In this document: positions 17,008 through 26,773 of the stretch, piece by piece
How positions within the stretch are numbered: the stretch's first letter is position 1
Layout: every line of letters begins with the position of its first letter
Source: Acinetobacter rudis
GTDB taxonomy: Bacteria; Pseudomonadota; Gammaproteobacteria; Pseudomonadales; Moraxellaceae
Direction: 5' to 3'
NCBI RefSeq assembly: GCF_031157835.1
Contig: NZ_JAVIDR010000003.1
Span: 248,001 to 312,000 of the forward strand
DNA length: 64,000 bases
Program-made: the position numbers and the translations under genes
The notes under the pieces: model-generated
The model's input: only the letters and a program-made list of their open reading frames with translations
Told to the model about the DNA's origin: nothing
The model's database searches: none

Positions 17008-17161
17008 CACGAAATTCCATTCCTTTAGGCACAGCTTTGCCCAGCATGCGATTTGTAAAAACAAAGCATGTGCGTATTTAATTCAATAAATTTATGTTTT
17101 TGGCTGGATTAGATCTGGCTATAAACGAACGATATTACAGATAATGAAAAGTTCAATTAAT

Positions 17162-18133
17162 TCATTGCTGATACCCCTTCATGACATCGTCAATAATAAT
17201 ATGCATCGAGGTTGGGCTTGCTGCTGTCGTGTACCATGCATCGGCATCAACAAAAACCACTTTGCCACTTTTCCAAGCCTTCGTTTGACGAAGCAATGGA
17301 TTACTTACTTGTTCTGCATTAATTGTGGCACGGCGCTCCATCACAGCAGTGCGATCAACAATAAATAAAATATCTGGATCAGCCTGTTGAATAAACTCAC
17401 TAGTAATTGGCTGGCCATGCAAACTCGTATCAACTGCTGTACTTGCAGGCTTGACCCCAAATGAATTAAAAATAAAGCCATAACGTGACTGCACACCAAA
17501 ATGACTAAAAGCACCATTATTATGTAACACCACTAATGCTTTCTCGCTTCGATTGGCTGTCATCTGTTGTACTTGACTGATTTTTTTATCCAATAGCGCT
17601 ACCATTTCAACAGCACGTTGTTTACGATCAAAAATTGCTCCCAAACTAAGAAGGTGAGCCTTAATCATTTCAATATGATGTTGCTGACTATTATTAAAAT
17701 TAATGTCGTAATGCACTGTTGGAGCTATTTCAGATAGGGTCTGATACTGATTTGCCTGTAAGGGGGTAATAAGTAGTAAATCTGGTTTAAGCGCATAAAT
17801 ACGTTCCATATTTGGCTGCACAATTGCACCTAAATCAATCACCGTAGCATCGTTTTTATACTGTGTTAAAAAATGAGGGACATAATCCTTTGGCATCCCT
17901 GCAATTTTCACTCCAAGTTGATCTAAAAAATCAGCCTCATTCATATCCAAAACTGCAACTCGCTGTGGACGTTGTTGAATAATCGTTGTGCCAAGTTGAT
18001 GCTGAATTTTGACTGGCTGAGCCCATTGTTGTATCGCTTGTTGCTGTACTGCTGGTTGCTTTTCACACCCTAGCAACATCACAGTTGAAAGCGTAGTCAT
18101 GACCCCGACTAGAAATTTAAGTTTCCTGTTCAT
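17162..18133 (-). CDS. Ferric siderophore-binding periplasmic lipoprotein
   Basis: 323 residues with a lipoprotein signal ending LLGC (Cys23). The FatB/FepB-like substrate-binding fold is recognisable from QRVAVLDMNEADFLDQLGVKIAG near residue 57, the ERIYALKPDLLLITPL segment, and a C-terminal DILFIVDRTAVMERR. It delivers ferric siderophore from the TonB receptor to the inner-membrane permease pair. The ATPase gene lies 15 nt upstream and the receptor gene about 150 nt downstream in the same operon. Homology to the FatB/BauB group is from pattern recognition. Confidence 0.9.
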   Translation of the reverse strand: MNRKLKFLVGVMTTLSTVMLLGCEKQPAVQQQAIQQWAQPVKIQHQLGTTIIQQRPQRVAVLDMNEADFLDQLGVKIAGMPKDYVPHFLTQYKNDATVIDLGAIVQPNMERIYALKPDLLLITPLQANQYQTLSEIAPTVHYDINFNNSQQHHIEMIKAHLLSLGAIFDRKQRAVEMVALLDKKISQVQQMTANRSEKALVVLHNNGAFSHFGVQSRYGFIFNSFGVKPASTAVDTSLHGQPITSEFIQQADPDILFIVDRTAVMERRATINAEQVSNPLLRQTKAWKSGKVVFVDADAWYTTAASPTSMHIIIDDVMKGYQQ

Positions 18134-18148
18134 TGCACTCTCTTTTTA

Positions 18149-18907
18149 TCAATTAAAATAACTACAGTAATAACCGTGTTGCCCATGCTGAATGGTAAAA
18201 TTCAGCTCGTATAAATCTCCTAACAGCTTTGCAGTAATAACCTGTTGAGTTGGTCCGCTAAAACATAATTTGCCATGTTTCAATGCAACAATATGGTCAG
18301 AATAATTTGCCGCAACATTAATATCGTGTATAACCAAAATCACTGTGCGGCCTTGCTCATCACATAATCGGCGCAATGCTCGCATCAATTGCACAGCATG
18401 TTTCATATCCAAGTTATTCAATGGTTCATCGAGCAATAACACATCCGTTTGTTGGGCAATGGTCATTGCTAAATATGCCATTTGACGTTGTCCACCACTA
18501 AGCTCATCCACATAAGCATGCCGCAATGGTTGTAAGTCTAAAAAGTCTAGGGATTCAGTAATGACCTGATGATCTTGTGCATTTAGGTGACCTTGACTAT
18601 GTGGAAAACGACCGAATGCAACCAATTCTTCAACGGTCATGCGTAAATTCAGGCCGGGTGATTGTCTTAGAGTCGCCACCCGTTTGGCGTATTCAGCTTT
18701 ACTGATGTGGGCAATATTGCGTTGTCCCAATGTGATCTGTCCCTGATCAGGAATTGATAAATGCGCTAACATCATCAATAAAGTTGATTTTCCTGCACCA
18801 TTGGGTCCAATCAAAGAAGTGACCTGTCGTATTGGAAAATCAATATTAATTTCATCAAGTACAACTTGGCCTCGATATGCTTTGTAAATATGATGAGCAG
18901 AAATCAT
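18149..18907 (-). CDS. Ferric siderophore ABC transporter ATPase
   Basis: 252 residues from the ATG at 18907. This start overlaps the permease stop by 4 nt (ATGA) and gives the standard start MISAHHIYKAYRG. Walker A GPNGAGKST, the signature LSGGQRQ and Walker B DVLLLDEPLNNLD are present, followed by the switch HD in VIHDINVA. This is the FepC-type nucleotide-binding subunit that powers import of ferric siderophore by the two permeases encoded just upstream. Confidence 0.92.
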   Translation of the reverse strand: MISAHHIYKAYRGQVVLDEINIDFPIRQVTSLIGPNGAGKSTLLMMLAHLSIPDQGQITLGQRNIAHISKAEYAKRVATLRQSPGLNLRMTVEELVAFGRFPHSQGHLNAQDHQVITESLDFLDLQPLRHAYVDELSGGQRQMAYLAMTIAQQTDVLLLDEPLNNLDMKHAVQLMRALRRLCDEQGRTVILVIHDINVAANYSDHIVALKHGKLCFSGPTQQVITAKLLGDLYELNFTIQHGQHGYYCSYFN

Positions 18908-19896
18908 GTCATTCCCCGAGTACGTAGAGCCAACAGCAAAAAATACACTCCACAAACCAAATTAATTAAAATACTGATGGTCGTTTTATAATTAAAAATA
19001 TGTTCAACCAAAATCTGCGCTAACAAAAACACAGTAATAGCCAGTAAACTTCCCATCAACAAAGTCCAATAATGTTGAAAACGACCAGCCAAGGCATAAG
19101 TAATGTTGGCAATAAATATCCCCATAAATGCAGTCGGCCCAATTAAACTGGTCGAGATAGCAACTAATATTGCAATAATCGCCAAACACCTACGCATTAA
19201 CTTGTCATGATCAAGTCCTAAAGATTGTGCTTGTTCAGCCCCTAAGAGCAAAACATCAAGTAAAGAAAATGTATGGCGTCCCCAATATACAAACGCAGCT
19301 ACAGCTAAGCTGGCGTAAAGCAAAGTCTCTGGTTGTGAACGATTGAATGAGGCATAACTTAAACCCTGAAAAATCGAAAACTCACCTGGGCTTATTTTTA
19401 GCTGCACAAATTGTGTGATTGTGCCAAAGAGCAAGGTCAAAACTAAGCCACATAACAGCAGTTGAAATACATTCTGCTTTACATGGGGCAATAACCAGTG
19501 TTGTATTGCCCATGAATACAACAACATCAAAAAGATGGATAAGAAAAAGTGACCATTTAGCCCTAACCAGAACAGTGTTTGAGTCCCAAATAGAAACAAT
19601 AACAATACTTGCCATAGCAAATAAATCGCCTCATAGCCCATCACTGCTGGCGTTAAAATACGGTTTCCCATCAAGGTCTGAAAAATGATTGCTGAAAAAG
19701 CAATACAAATCCCTGCAAGTACAATAGTGGCTAAGCGTAATAATCGCCGTGGAATGACATAATCAAAATCCATATCAGCATTAAAAAAGACAAAAAATAG
19801 TGCTAACCCAACGACCAACGTAGAAATACCAATATACCGCGCGCGCAGATGCTTCTTGCTTTGTTGTAATGTTTGAAAAGTAATGTTCAGATTCAT
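18904..19896 (-). CDS. Ferric siderophore ABC transporter permease (FatC/FecCD type, second)
   Basis: 330 residues with 8-10 hydrophobic helices of the FecCD family. The conserved segment SLGLDHDKLMRR...SLIGPTAFMGIFIANITYAL contains the G-P/T-FMG pattern typical of these permeases. Both ends overlap neighbours by 4 nt (ATGA), so translation is coupled through the permease-permease-ATPase block. It forms the membrane channel with the 315-residue permease. Confidence 0.9.
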   Translation of the reverse strand: MNLNITFQTLQQSKKHLRARYIGISTLVVGLALFFVFFNADMDFDYVIPRRLLRLATIVLAGICIAFSAIIFQTLMGNRILTPAVMGYEAIYLLWQVLLLFLFGTQTLFWLGLNGHFFLSIFLMLLYSWAIQHWLLPHVKQNVFQLLLCGLVLTLLFGTITQFVQLKISPGEFSIFQGLSYASFNRSQPETLLYASLAVAAFVYWGRHTFSLLDVLLLGAEQAQSLGLDHDKLMRRCLAIIAILVAISTSLIGPTAFMGIFIANITYALAGRFQHYWTLLMGSLLAITVFLLAQILVEHIFNYKTTISILINLVCGVYFLLLALRTRGMT

Positions 19897-20840
19897 GTAC
19901 GTATCCTTCTAAAAATGAGGATAAAGAACAGTAATCCACCAACACCACCTGCAGTTAATGCAATTGGAACCTCAAAAGGATAAAGAATTAAACGCCCAAC
20001 AATGTCACAAAGCAAAAGTAAGCTCGCACCACCTAATGCCACAATCGGTAAGGTTTTTTTCAGGTTATCACCGTATTTCATTGCAACTAAATGCGGTACA
20101 ACCAATCCAACGAATGGAATTGCCCCAACGCTGATCACACTAATAGCAACCGTTGTAGCCACAATGAGCAAACCTATAACAGCCATCGCGTTATAATTCA
20201 CACCTAAACTAGAAGCAGTATCATTGCCCATACCAATCACAGTAAAACGCTGTGCGAAGATATAACTTAAAATCACCATCGGTACGATGATATACATCAA
20301 TTCATAATGACCCTGGACGACTCTAGAGAAGTCCCCCAATAACCAGCCTTGCATACTCTGCAACATGTTATTTTGATAGGCATAAAACTCAGCTAATGCC
20401 GCCAAAATACTGCCATACATCAAACCAATTACAGGTATAAGTAAGCTATTGCGAAACTGAATGCGCTGCACAATAGCGATAAAAATTAAACTAGCAATAA
20501 AACAAAAAGTGAGTGCAAATAACATTCTGCCCATCATACTGACATCAGGTAATAGACTTAGCGCAACCAACACACCCAACCTTGCTGCATCTAATCCACC
20601 CGTTGTACCAGCCTCAACAAAACGGTTGCGTACAATCTGCTGTAAAATCACACCACAAATTGCTAGCCCAACTCCTGTTAAAATAATGGCAAATAACCGA
20701 GGCAAACGGCTTGCAGTTAGTATTAACCAAGTTTCACTTGAAAAATTAACCAACTCTGACCACTGTAATTGCTGAGCACCTAATATGAGTGACAACATAC
20801 TCAATAAGACAAAGCCCAATAGAAATACAATCGGCATCAA
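19893..20840 (-). CDS. Ferric siderophore ABC transporter permease (FatD/FecCD type, first)
   Basis: 315 residues with FecCD-type helices. RLPRLFAIILTGVGLAICGVILQ is the family entry motif, AAR follows where other members have a related loop, and SVGAIPFVGLVVPHLVAMKYGD is the family G-x-I-x-F-V-G-L-v-v-P-H motif. It overlaps the upstream ABC gene and the downstream permease by 4 nt each. It pairs with the 330-residue permease as an inner-membrane ferric siderophore channel. Confidence 0.92.
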   Translation of the reverse strand: MMPIVFLLGFVLLSMLSLILGAQQLQWSELVNFSSETWLILTASRLPRLFAIILTGVGLAICGVILQQIVRNRFVEAGTTGGLDAARLGVLVALSLLPDVSMMGRMLFALTFCFIASLIFIAIVQRIQFRNSLLIPVIGLMYGSILAALAEFYAYQNNMLQSMQGWLLGDFSRVVQGHYELMYIIVPMVILSYIFAQRFTVIGMGNDTASSLGVNYNAMAVIGLLIVATTVAISVISVGAIPFVGLVVPHLVAMKYGDNLKKTLPIVALGGASLLLLCDIVGRLILYPFEVPIALTAGGVGGLLFFILIFRRIRT

Positions 20841-22603
20841 GATGAACCCTCAGCAGCTAATGCCCCTATATGCCAACCTTGTAGCTGATGACTTTGTTGG
20901 ACAAAATGCCAATAATCACCTTTGATTTGGCTGAGTTCTGTTGCCGTTCCTTGTTCTGTTATTTGGCCATTTTTGAGTACAACAATTTGGTCTGCATTAA
21001 CAATTGTAGATAACTGATGAGCAATGACTAAAATTGTTTTTTGCCCACGTAACTGTTGGAGCAAATCACTAATCATGGCTTGATTTTCAGTATCTAAAGC
21101 AGCTGTGGCTTCATCAATAAGTAAAATAGGCGCATCTTTGATCAAAGCACGAGCGATGGTCATCCGCTGCCGCTCACCACCCGATAAGCGCCCACCACCC
21201 TCACCGACCATGCTATTCAAGCCCTCTGGTAATTGAGCAAGCAAGTCACCTAAACCCACCTGTGTTAATACATGCAACATCTCTGTTTCAGTTGCATCGG
21301 CTCTCCCAATACGCATGTTGTCTGCAATACTCCCCGCAAACAAATAGTTATCTTGGAAGATTTGACTCATCTGTGAACTTAATTGTGCAGAGGGGAATTG
21401 TTTAACATCTATGCCCCCCACTAGCACTTGCCCCTGATCCACATCGTAAAAACGAGCAACCAATTGAGCGATGGTACTTTTGCCAGCCCCTGAGGCACCA
21501 ATAAGTGCTGTCATACTGCCTGAGGCAATATTTAAATTAATTCCTTCTAGAACAGGTGGGAGAGTTCTATCATAGGAAAAATATACATCTTTAAAGCAAA
21601 TCGAATGATCAACAAGTCGTTGTGTCTTTACACCTTCTGCTAAGGCATGTTGGTCAAAAATAGCTTCAATACTGGCAAGTTGTGCAGCACCACCACGTAA
21701 AACCTCACTATAACTTGCGACCTCAGTCACAGCTTCAATAAAACGGCAAAGTAATAATAAAATGATCACTACACTAATGACATCAGCTAACACCAATTGA
21801 TCACTCGGAATGAGTACCAAAGCCATCAGTGCCAATAGCAATAATCCTGCAAAAATAATTTGGATTACCCAAGTGTTTAATACAGCAGCACAAGAAGATA
21901 AAACAATTAATTTAAATGCAGATTGGCGTTGTGTATCAAAGGCTTGATCCAAAAACCGACGACTCGTGCCCTCGCCATTGAATGCACGGAAAATAGATTG
22001 TGCTTGGGCAAATTCAACAATACGTTGACTGGTAGATGCAAAATTATGCTGATAGCTGGCATCTGTATAACTGGAAATTTTTACAGTTAAATAAAACACC
22101 ATACCCAATATAGGCAAAGCCAGTAAACTCATTAAACCCAACTGTGGGGAGTAAAAAAATAATGCAATCACCATTACCACTGGTGTGATTAAACTGGTCA
22201 ATAACGGGGTAAAAACATGTGCTGGCAACTGAGCAATCGACATCATTCCCTGATTAACAATATGATTAAACTGCGTCTTATTCTGCTGATTAAACCAACC
22301 TACTGGTAAAGTAGCGACATGCTCCCCCAAACGTAAACGTGCACCAGCAAGTACAGCAATACCTACTTTTATACCTTGCTGTTCAACCACACGACGTAGC
22401 CACCAACACATGGTGATACAAATAATGATTAATAATAAAAATATTTCAATATACGAATATGCACTCTGTAGCACCTTTGCAAGTAATACAGCTAACAGCA
22501 CCATACTCAATCCACAAAGCACAGCATACACGGCGGTAAGGACAAGATAACGATAGAAAATATAACAATCATTGCCTAATAATTTGGAAAATGTTTTAAA
22601 CAT
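20837..22603 (-). CDS. ABC transporter half-unit with fused ATPase (siderophore-type pair, second)
   Basis: 588 residues from the ATG at 22603 (MFKTFSKLL), which overlaps the upstream ABC gene by 8 nt. An N-terminal six-helix domain (residues about 25-300) is fused to an ATPase with GASGAGKST, LSGGERQR and ILLIDEATAALD. With its neighbour it forms a heterodimer like YbtP/YbtQ, IrtA/IrtB or BarA/BarB. These pairs are known either to import ferric siderophores or to export siderophores, so direction cannot be settled here. Co-transcription with the periplasmic-binding-protein importer ties it to the same siderophore. Confidence 0.88.
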   Translation of the reverse strand: MFKTFSKLLGNDCYIFYRYLVLTAVYAVLCGLSMVLLAVLLAKVLQSAYSYIEIFLLLIIICITMCWWLRRVVEQQGIKVGIAVLAGARLRLGEHVATLPVGWFNQQNKTQFNHIVNQGMMSIAQLPAHVFTPLLTSLITPVVMVIALFFYSPQLGLMSLLALPILGMVFYLTVKISSYTDASYQHNFASTSQRIVEFAQAQSIFRAFNGEGTSRRFLDQAFDTQRQSAFKLIVLSSCAAVLNTWVIQIIFAGLLLLALMALVLIPSDQLVLADVISVVIILLLLCRFIEAVTEVASYSEVLRGGAAQLASIEAIFDQHALAEGVKTQRLVDHSICFKDVYFSYDRTLPPVLEGINLNIASGSMTALIGASGAGKSTIAQLVARFYDVDQGQVLVGGIDVKQFPSAQLSSQMSQIFQDNYLFAGSIADNMRIGRADATETEMLHVLTQVGLGDLLAQLPEGLNSMVGEGGGRLSGGERQRMTIARALIKDAPILLIDEATAALDTENQAMISDLLQQLRGQKTILVIAHQLSTIVNADQIVVLKNGQITEQGTATELSQIKGDYWHFVQQSHQLQGWHIGALAAEGSS

Positions 22604-24377
22604 TAGGCTTCTCCATTTGCTGTTGACTACGATGTATCCATAACTGAGCATAGCGCCCGTTTTGTATCAACAATTCATCATGTTTTCCTTGTTCAACAAT
22701 ATGACCTTGATCTAGCACTACAATCTGATCAGCATGTATGATCGTGTCTAAACGGTGAGCAATCACCAATAATGTTCGACCATGAGCAAATCGAGCCAGT
22801 GCCTGTTGAATAGCGATTTCATTTTCAATATCCGCTGCTGCTGTCGCCTCATCAAGAATCAATATTGGCGGATCAAGTAAAATTGCCCGAGCTATACTGA
22901 TGCGTTGCCGTTCACCTCCAGACAGCGCAAGATCGGCCCCAAGCACAGATTGATATTGCTTAGGTAAAGACATAATACGCTCGTGAATATTGGCAGCCCG
23001 TGCAGCAGTTTCAATTTCTGACTGTGTTGCTCCAGCACGACCCAATGCAATGTTTTCAGCAATTGTGGCGTGAATAAGTTTTGTTTCTTGTAAAACAAAA
23101 CCCAGATGTTGATATAAATAACAGCTATCAATGTGCCGAATATCAACACCGCCCAAACGAATTGTGCCTTCAGTTGGATCAAAAAAACGGAGCAACAACT
23201 GGGCAAGCGTTGATTTTCCTGCACCAGATGGCCCGACAATTGCGGTGACTGTACCTGGCCTTAAACATAGTTCAATCTTGTTTAAAACACTTTGTTCTGT
23301 ATAGGCATAACTAACTTGCTCAAATTGCACAGTATAGTCCTGAACTAGTGCAGTTTGATTAGGCTGTAACTGCACTAATGAAGGTGTATCAAGCAAATCT
23401 AATATGCGCTGTGCCGCAGCTTGGCTCCCTTGTAGATCGTGTAAAAGCGTATGCAATAATAAAACAGGAGCGCAAATTGCAGGTGCAATCAACACAAAAG
23501 GTACAACCTCAATAGCTTGCATCCAGCCCATAGAGCTCATCACTGTTGCAAAGAAAATCACCACGCCAAGCACAGTAACAGGTGCAACCATTGCATGGGC
23601 ATGCGCCATCGATTTTACTAATGGTCGAGTGAACTCACGAAATGCTTGTGCAAAGCCCTGCACAGCTTGCTGATAACCAATCGTTGCTTGCCCAGTTTGA
23701 GCAAATGTTTTTACAACAGGAATGGCTTGTGTCAATTCAACAGTTGCACTATTCATTTGCCCCAAATGTGCAGCAAAATCTCCCATATGAGCTGTACTAC
23801 TTTTCATGGCATGTCGTAAAAATAATAAAAAACCCAGAAAAGGAAGAAATGACAGCAATGCCAAACGCCAATCCAACACAAACAAATAAAATGCAGCGAT
23901 CAACAATGTGCCAAACGCACGTCCCACGGCAGGATAAAAATGTGCTGTTAAACTATGCAATGAACTAATATCGTCCTGCATTGCCTGTTTCACTTCACCA
24001 GCGCTTCGAGCGCTAAACCATCCCAATGGAACTTGTGTCAAACGCAAAGTAATTTGTTGTTGGAGCTGTGCTGTGATTCTATGATCTGCAAGATGTGCAA
24101 AGAACTCAGCTGCAGTAATTGCGAATACACCAAGCAATAAACTCCCAACTGCAACAACCATTAGCACCATGAGATTACTGTAGTGATCTACCCAATGAGT
24201 TGTCATTCCCATATATAAACCTTGAATCAACCACGCAATAAGTGCCAAAGGCAGCAGGCTAAGTATTGCGCCCAAAGCAGAAAGCAACGTAGATCCAACA
24301 AGTTGTTTTTGTATTGGAGCTAATATGCATCCCAATGCACTTTTGCGCTGCTGTTCCTTTAAACCTTGTTCACTCAT
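22596..24377 (-). CDS. ABC transporter half-unit with fused ATPase (siderophore-type pair, first)
   Basis: 593 residues; the first gene of the leftward iron operon. A membrane domain at about residues 20-310 is followed by an ATPase with GPSGAGKST, LSGGERQR and ILILDEATAAAD. GGAAGCAGAG lies just before the ATG, and a Fur-like site lies about 90-110 nt upstream. It is divergent from a TetR gene that may also control the operon. It probably works as a heterodimer with the next gene product in siderophore traffic. Confidence 0.88.
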   Translation of the reverse strand: MSEQGLKEQQRKSALGCILAPIQKQLVGSTLLSALGAILSLLPLALIAWLIQGLYMGMTTHWVDHYSNLMVLMVVAVGSLLLGVFAITAAEFFAHLADHRITAQLQQQITLRLTQVPLGWFSARSAGEVKQAMQDDISSLHSLTAHFYPAVGRAFGTLLIAAFYLFVLDWRLALLSFLPFLGFLLFLRHAMKSSTAHMGDFAAHLGQMNSATVELTQAIPVVKTFAQTGQATIGYQQAVQGFAQAFREFTRPLVKSMAHAHAMVAPVTVLGVVIFFATVMSSMGWMQAIEVVPFVLIAPAICAPVLLLHTLLHDLQGSQAAAQRILDLLDTPSLVQLQPNQTALVQDYTVQFEQVSYAYTEQSVLNKIELCLRPGTVTAIVGPSGAGKSTLAQLLLRFFDPTEGTIRLGGVDIRHIDSCYLYQHLGFVLQETKLIHATIAENIALGRAGATQSEIETAARAANIHERIMSLPKQYQSVLGADLALSGGERQRISIARAILLDPPILILDEATAAADIENEIAIQQALARFAHGRTLLVIAHRLDTIIHADQIVVLDQGHIVEQGKHDELLIQNGRYAQLWIHRSQQQMEKPNV

Positions 24378-24466
24378 ATCACTCTGCTTCCTTTGGTTAC
24401 TTATTCAAAGTTGAATCTCTGTACTTACCCTTATGGGCATCGCAAATGTTTACTTGACTATTTACG

Positions 24467-24486
24467 AATGGTAATGAGAATCTATA
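24467..24486. promoter_or_regulatory. Fur-like site between the iron ABC operon and tetR
   Basis: The plus strand contains GGTAATGAGAATCTATA, close to the Fur consensus core GATAATGATAATC. It lies in the divergent promoter region of the iron operon (start 24377) and the TetR gene (start 24592), a position from which iron could repress either. Confidence 0.6.
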
Positions 24487-24591
24487 TCAATAGAATTAGT
24501 TGCATTGTAGTAAACTAATTAAATAAAGTAAACGGATTTGACCCTCCATCAATGACATGGCAACATGCAAAAATTAAATTTAGGAGTAAAT

Positions 24592-25215
24592 ATGCCCACG
24601 CTCACCAAGCAGGTTTCTCGTGGACGACCTCGTACCATTACCCACGAACGCATCATGAATGCAGGCATTAACATTGGTTTATTAAATATTACTTTTGTGG
24701 GAGTCGCTGCTGCGCTTGGTGTCAGCCATATGGCCCTATACAAGCATATTTCCAGCTTAGAAGAATTAAAGTATTTAATTGCTGAAGAGATTTTTTTACG
24801 TTGGAAAATTCCACAACCAGAAAACAGTACAAAAGTTGCCCTCCATGATTATTTAATTATTTTTATGCATTCATTACGAGAGTTGGTTAAATCTAACGCA
24901 GGTCTAACGCCCTATTTAATCCGTCGTTTAGCCTCAACACCATCTATGGTGGCAAAAATTGAACATCATCATCAAACTGTTTCATCTGCCTATCATTTAA
25001 CCATCGAGCAAGCACGTTGGCTCAATGCAACTATTGCCTTTCATTGTATTGCTGTTGCAGATACTATTTATTCTGTTGCAGGTAAAGAGCCGATTAAAGA
25101 TGCTCAACGAGCAGATGAAGAAGCTGAAATGGAAGCTGAATTTGTACAAAGTATGCGAGCATTAATTATTGGTGCATTACACATGATTAACGATAAAAAA
25201 CATGATGGCGAATAG
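24592..25215 (+). CDS. TetR-family transcriptional regulator
   Basis: 207 residues from the ATG at 24592, preferred over an upstream ATG because AGGAG lies 5 nt before it. The helix-turn-helix is at about residues 18-60 (GRPRTITHERIMNAG, NITFVGVAAALGVSHMALYKHISSLEEL). The C-terminal part is a helical ligand and dimer domain. It is divergent from the siderophore transport operon and is its likeliest target. The ligand is unknown. Confidence 0.87.
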   Translation: MPTLTKQVSRGRPRTITHERIMNAGINIGLLNITFVGVAAALGVSHMALYKHISSLEELKYLIAEEIFLRWKIPQPENSTKVALHDYLIIFMHSLRELVKSNAGLTPYLIRRLASTPSMVAKIEHHHQTVSSAYHLTIEQARWLNATIAFHCIAVADTIYSVAGKEPIKDAQRADEEAEMEAEFVQSMRALIIGALHMINDKKHDGE

Positions 25216-25308
25216 ATATTGAACAAAAAAAGGGGCGTGTTGCCATATACACGTACCCGAAATTACTTAAACGCTTAAAATACAGCTTAATAAGCTCAAA
25301 TATGTAGT

Positions 25309-25767
25309 CTAGGTACTCTGAGTATCTGCCACATACATACGAATCAGCTCACCACCATCTTCTTGAACCATGGTTAAGAATTGCCAACCACATTTTTCAT
25401 AAAAAGTTTCGTGATCTGTCACTAAATAAAGTTTGTCGATATTCATTGTTGCAACATCTTCACGAGCACAATCCAATAATTGGGTAGCAATGCTCTTGCC
25501 GCGGTATTTATCTTCGACAAATAGCGCACATAAATTAGGGGTCAAATCTGTGCGTTCATGAAAATCATTGTCAATAACACCACAGCCCGCTACGATATTT
25601 TGCATTGCATCAATCACAATATACCATTGTGGGACGCCATTTTTTTGTGCAATAGATTGTTGAATACTGTCTTGATACACCTCTACAGGCATTTGCCATT
25701 TTTGTGCAAACCAAACTGCTGCCTGAGATAAATACTGCGGAAAATCTGCTAACTTCACTATTTCCAT
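25309..25767 (-). CDS. GNAT-family N-acetyltransferase
   Basis: 152 residues from the ATG at 25767; an in-frame GTG at 25794 is an alternative. The acetyl-CoA binding motif is CALFVEDKYRGKSIATQLLDCAR, with the R/Q-x-x-G-x-A form (YRGKSIA). The end LYLVTDHETFYEKCGWQFL is also typical of the family. The acceptor substrate is unknown. It converges with the TetR gene and may simply be a neighbour of the iron genes. Confidence 0.85.
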   Translation of the reverse strand: MEIVKLADFPQYLSQAAVWFAQKWQMPVEVYQDSIQQSIAQKNGVPQWYIVIDAMQNIVAGCGVIDNDFHERTDLTPNLCALFVEDKYRGKSIATQLLDCAREDVATMNIDKLYLVTDHETFYEKCGWQFLTMVQEDGGELIRMYVADTQST

Positions 25768-25939
25768 GACCACTGAACTCACTATGTACCACACGACTTT
25801 TATTCGGCATAAAGCATAATCAAGTTTTATGGAGATTTGATTTGTTGATTGTGGAGTTTTGATGGATTGTAAATAAAATCACAATGTTAGCCCTTTCAGT
25901 CAGATATTATCTCCCCCATGATCATGTATGAAATATTTA

Positions 25940-26773
25940 TTAGATCTGTACGTCTAGATCATCAAATGCTTCTAGCCCCTGACCTTGAGCAACAAGTTCT
26001 GTATAGTGTTTCACCCGTGCTTCATCAATCACTGAACTACTCATCCCTGCTTTCCAATAGCCAAATACTCGGACGTCTGTTCTAGCAAGTTGCAGTTGTT
26101 TAAGAGCATACTCACGAATTTGACGTGCTTGTTGTCGTTCACATGCAGCCCAAAGTGTAATTTCCTCTGAAGCTTTAAATTGTGTCAATGCGATTAACAA
26201 TTCGGATTGAACGCTATTTTCTTGCAGTAACACATGATAATTTACATCTTGAAGTATTGGAAACTCTTGTATTAACGTTACTTCTGCCGTTGCGACAAAA
26301 ATCTCTGCTCTCACATGCTTAGGCCACTGCTTTAACATGGCATAAACCGCAGGTAGTGCAGTATCATCAGCTAAAATAATACAGGTCTTTTGGCTTTCCC
26401 AATGAGGATTAACATGTATTCGAGGGCCTGTTAGCGAAACAATCGACCCAACAGACAATGTATTCAGCCATCGCATTGCTGGGCTTTGACCACCATGTAA
26501 TACAATATCAACCTCTATCTGCTGGCTTTGTGGATCAAAATGACGAACTGTATATATTCTTGATAATGGACGACCATTATGTTGTTGTTCAACATCAATG
26601 CGTATTGCAAGATTCGGTAAACACCACTGTGCAATCTGTTTCGTATCTATTTTCCCATACACACGTACAATGGAATCATAGGGTTGTGTGATTGCAGTTA
26701 TTGTCATTACAGTATGCTGCATACCATTCATATGATCATCTTGTTGCAATAATTCTGTGTCTTGTTGACGCAT
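25940..26773 (-). CDS. Siderophore-interacting protein (ferric siderophore reductase)
   Basis: 277 residues. The N-terminal FAD-binding barrel has RPLSRIYTVRHF (the RxYTxR flavin motif) and IVLHGGQSPAMRWL. A NAD(P)H-binding half follows, with CIILADDTALPAVYAML and LWAACERQQARQIREY. Proteins of this family (ViuB, BauF) release iron from imported ferric siderophores by reduction in the cytoplasm. It is transcribed from its own promoter under a strong Fur box (26846-26860), near the transport operon it serves. Family assignment is firm; the siderophore is not known. Confidence 0.92.
   Translation of the reverse strand: MRQQDTELLQQDDHMNGMQHTVMTITAITQPYDSIVRVYGKIDTKQIAQWCLPNLAIRIDVEQQHNGRPLSRIYTVRHFDPQSQQIEVDIVLHGGQSPAMRWLNTLSVGSIVSLTGPRIHVNPHWESQKTCIILADDTALPAVYAMLKQWPKHVRAEIFVATAEVTLIQEFPILQDVNYHVLLQENSVQSELLIALTQFKASEEITLWAACERQQARQIREYALKQLQLARTDVRVFGYWKAGMSSSVIDEARVKHYTELVAQGQGLEAFDDLDVQI

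Noticed and set aside
17008..17064. Upstream start for the TonB receptor adding 19 residues
   Set aside because: It would place a Trp/Cys-rich stretch before the signal peptide; the ATG at 17007 gives a more ordinary precursor.
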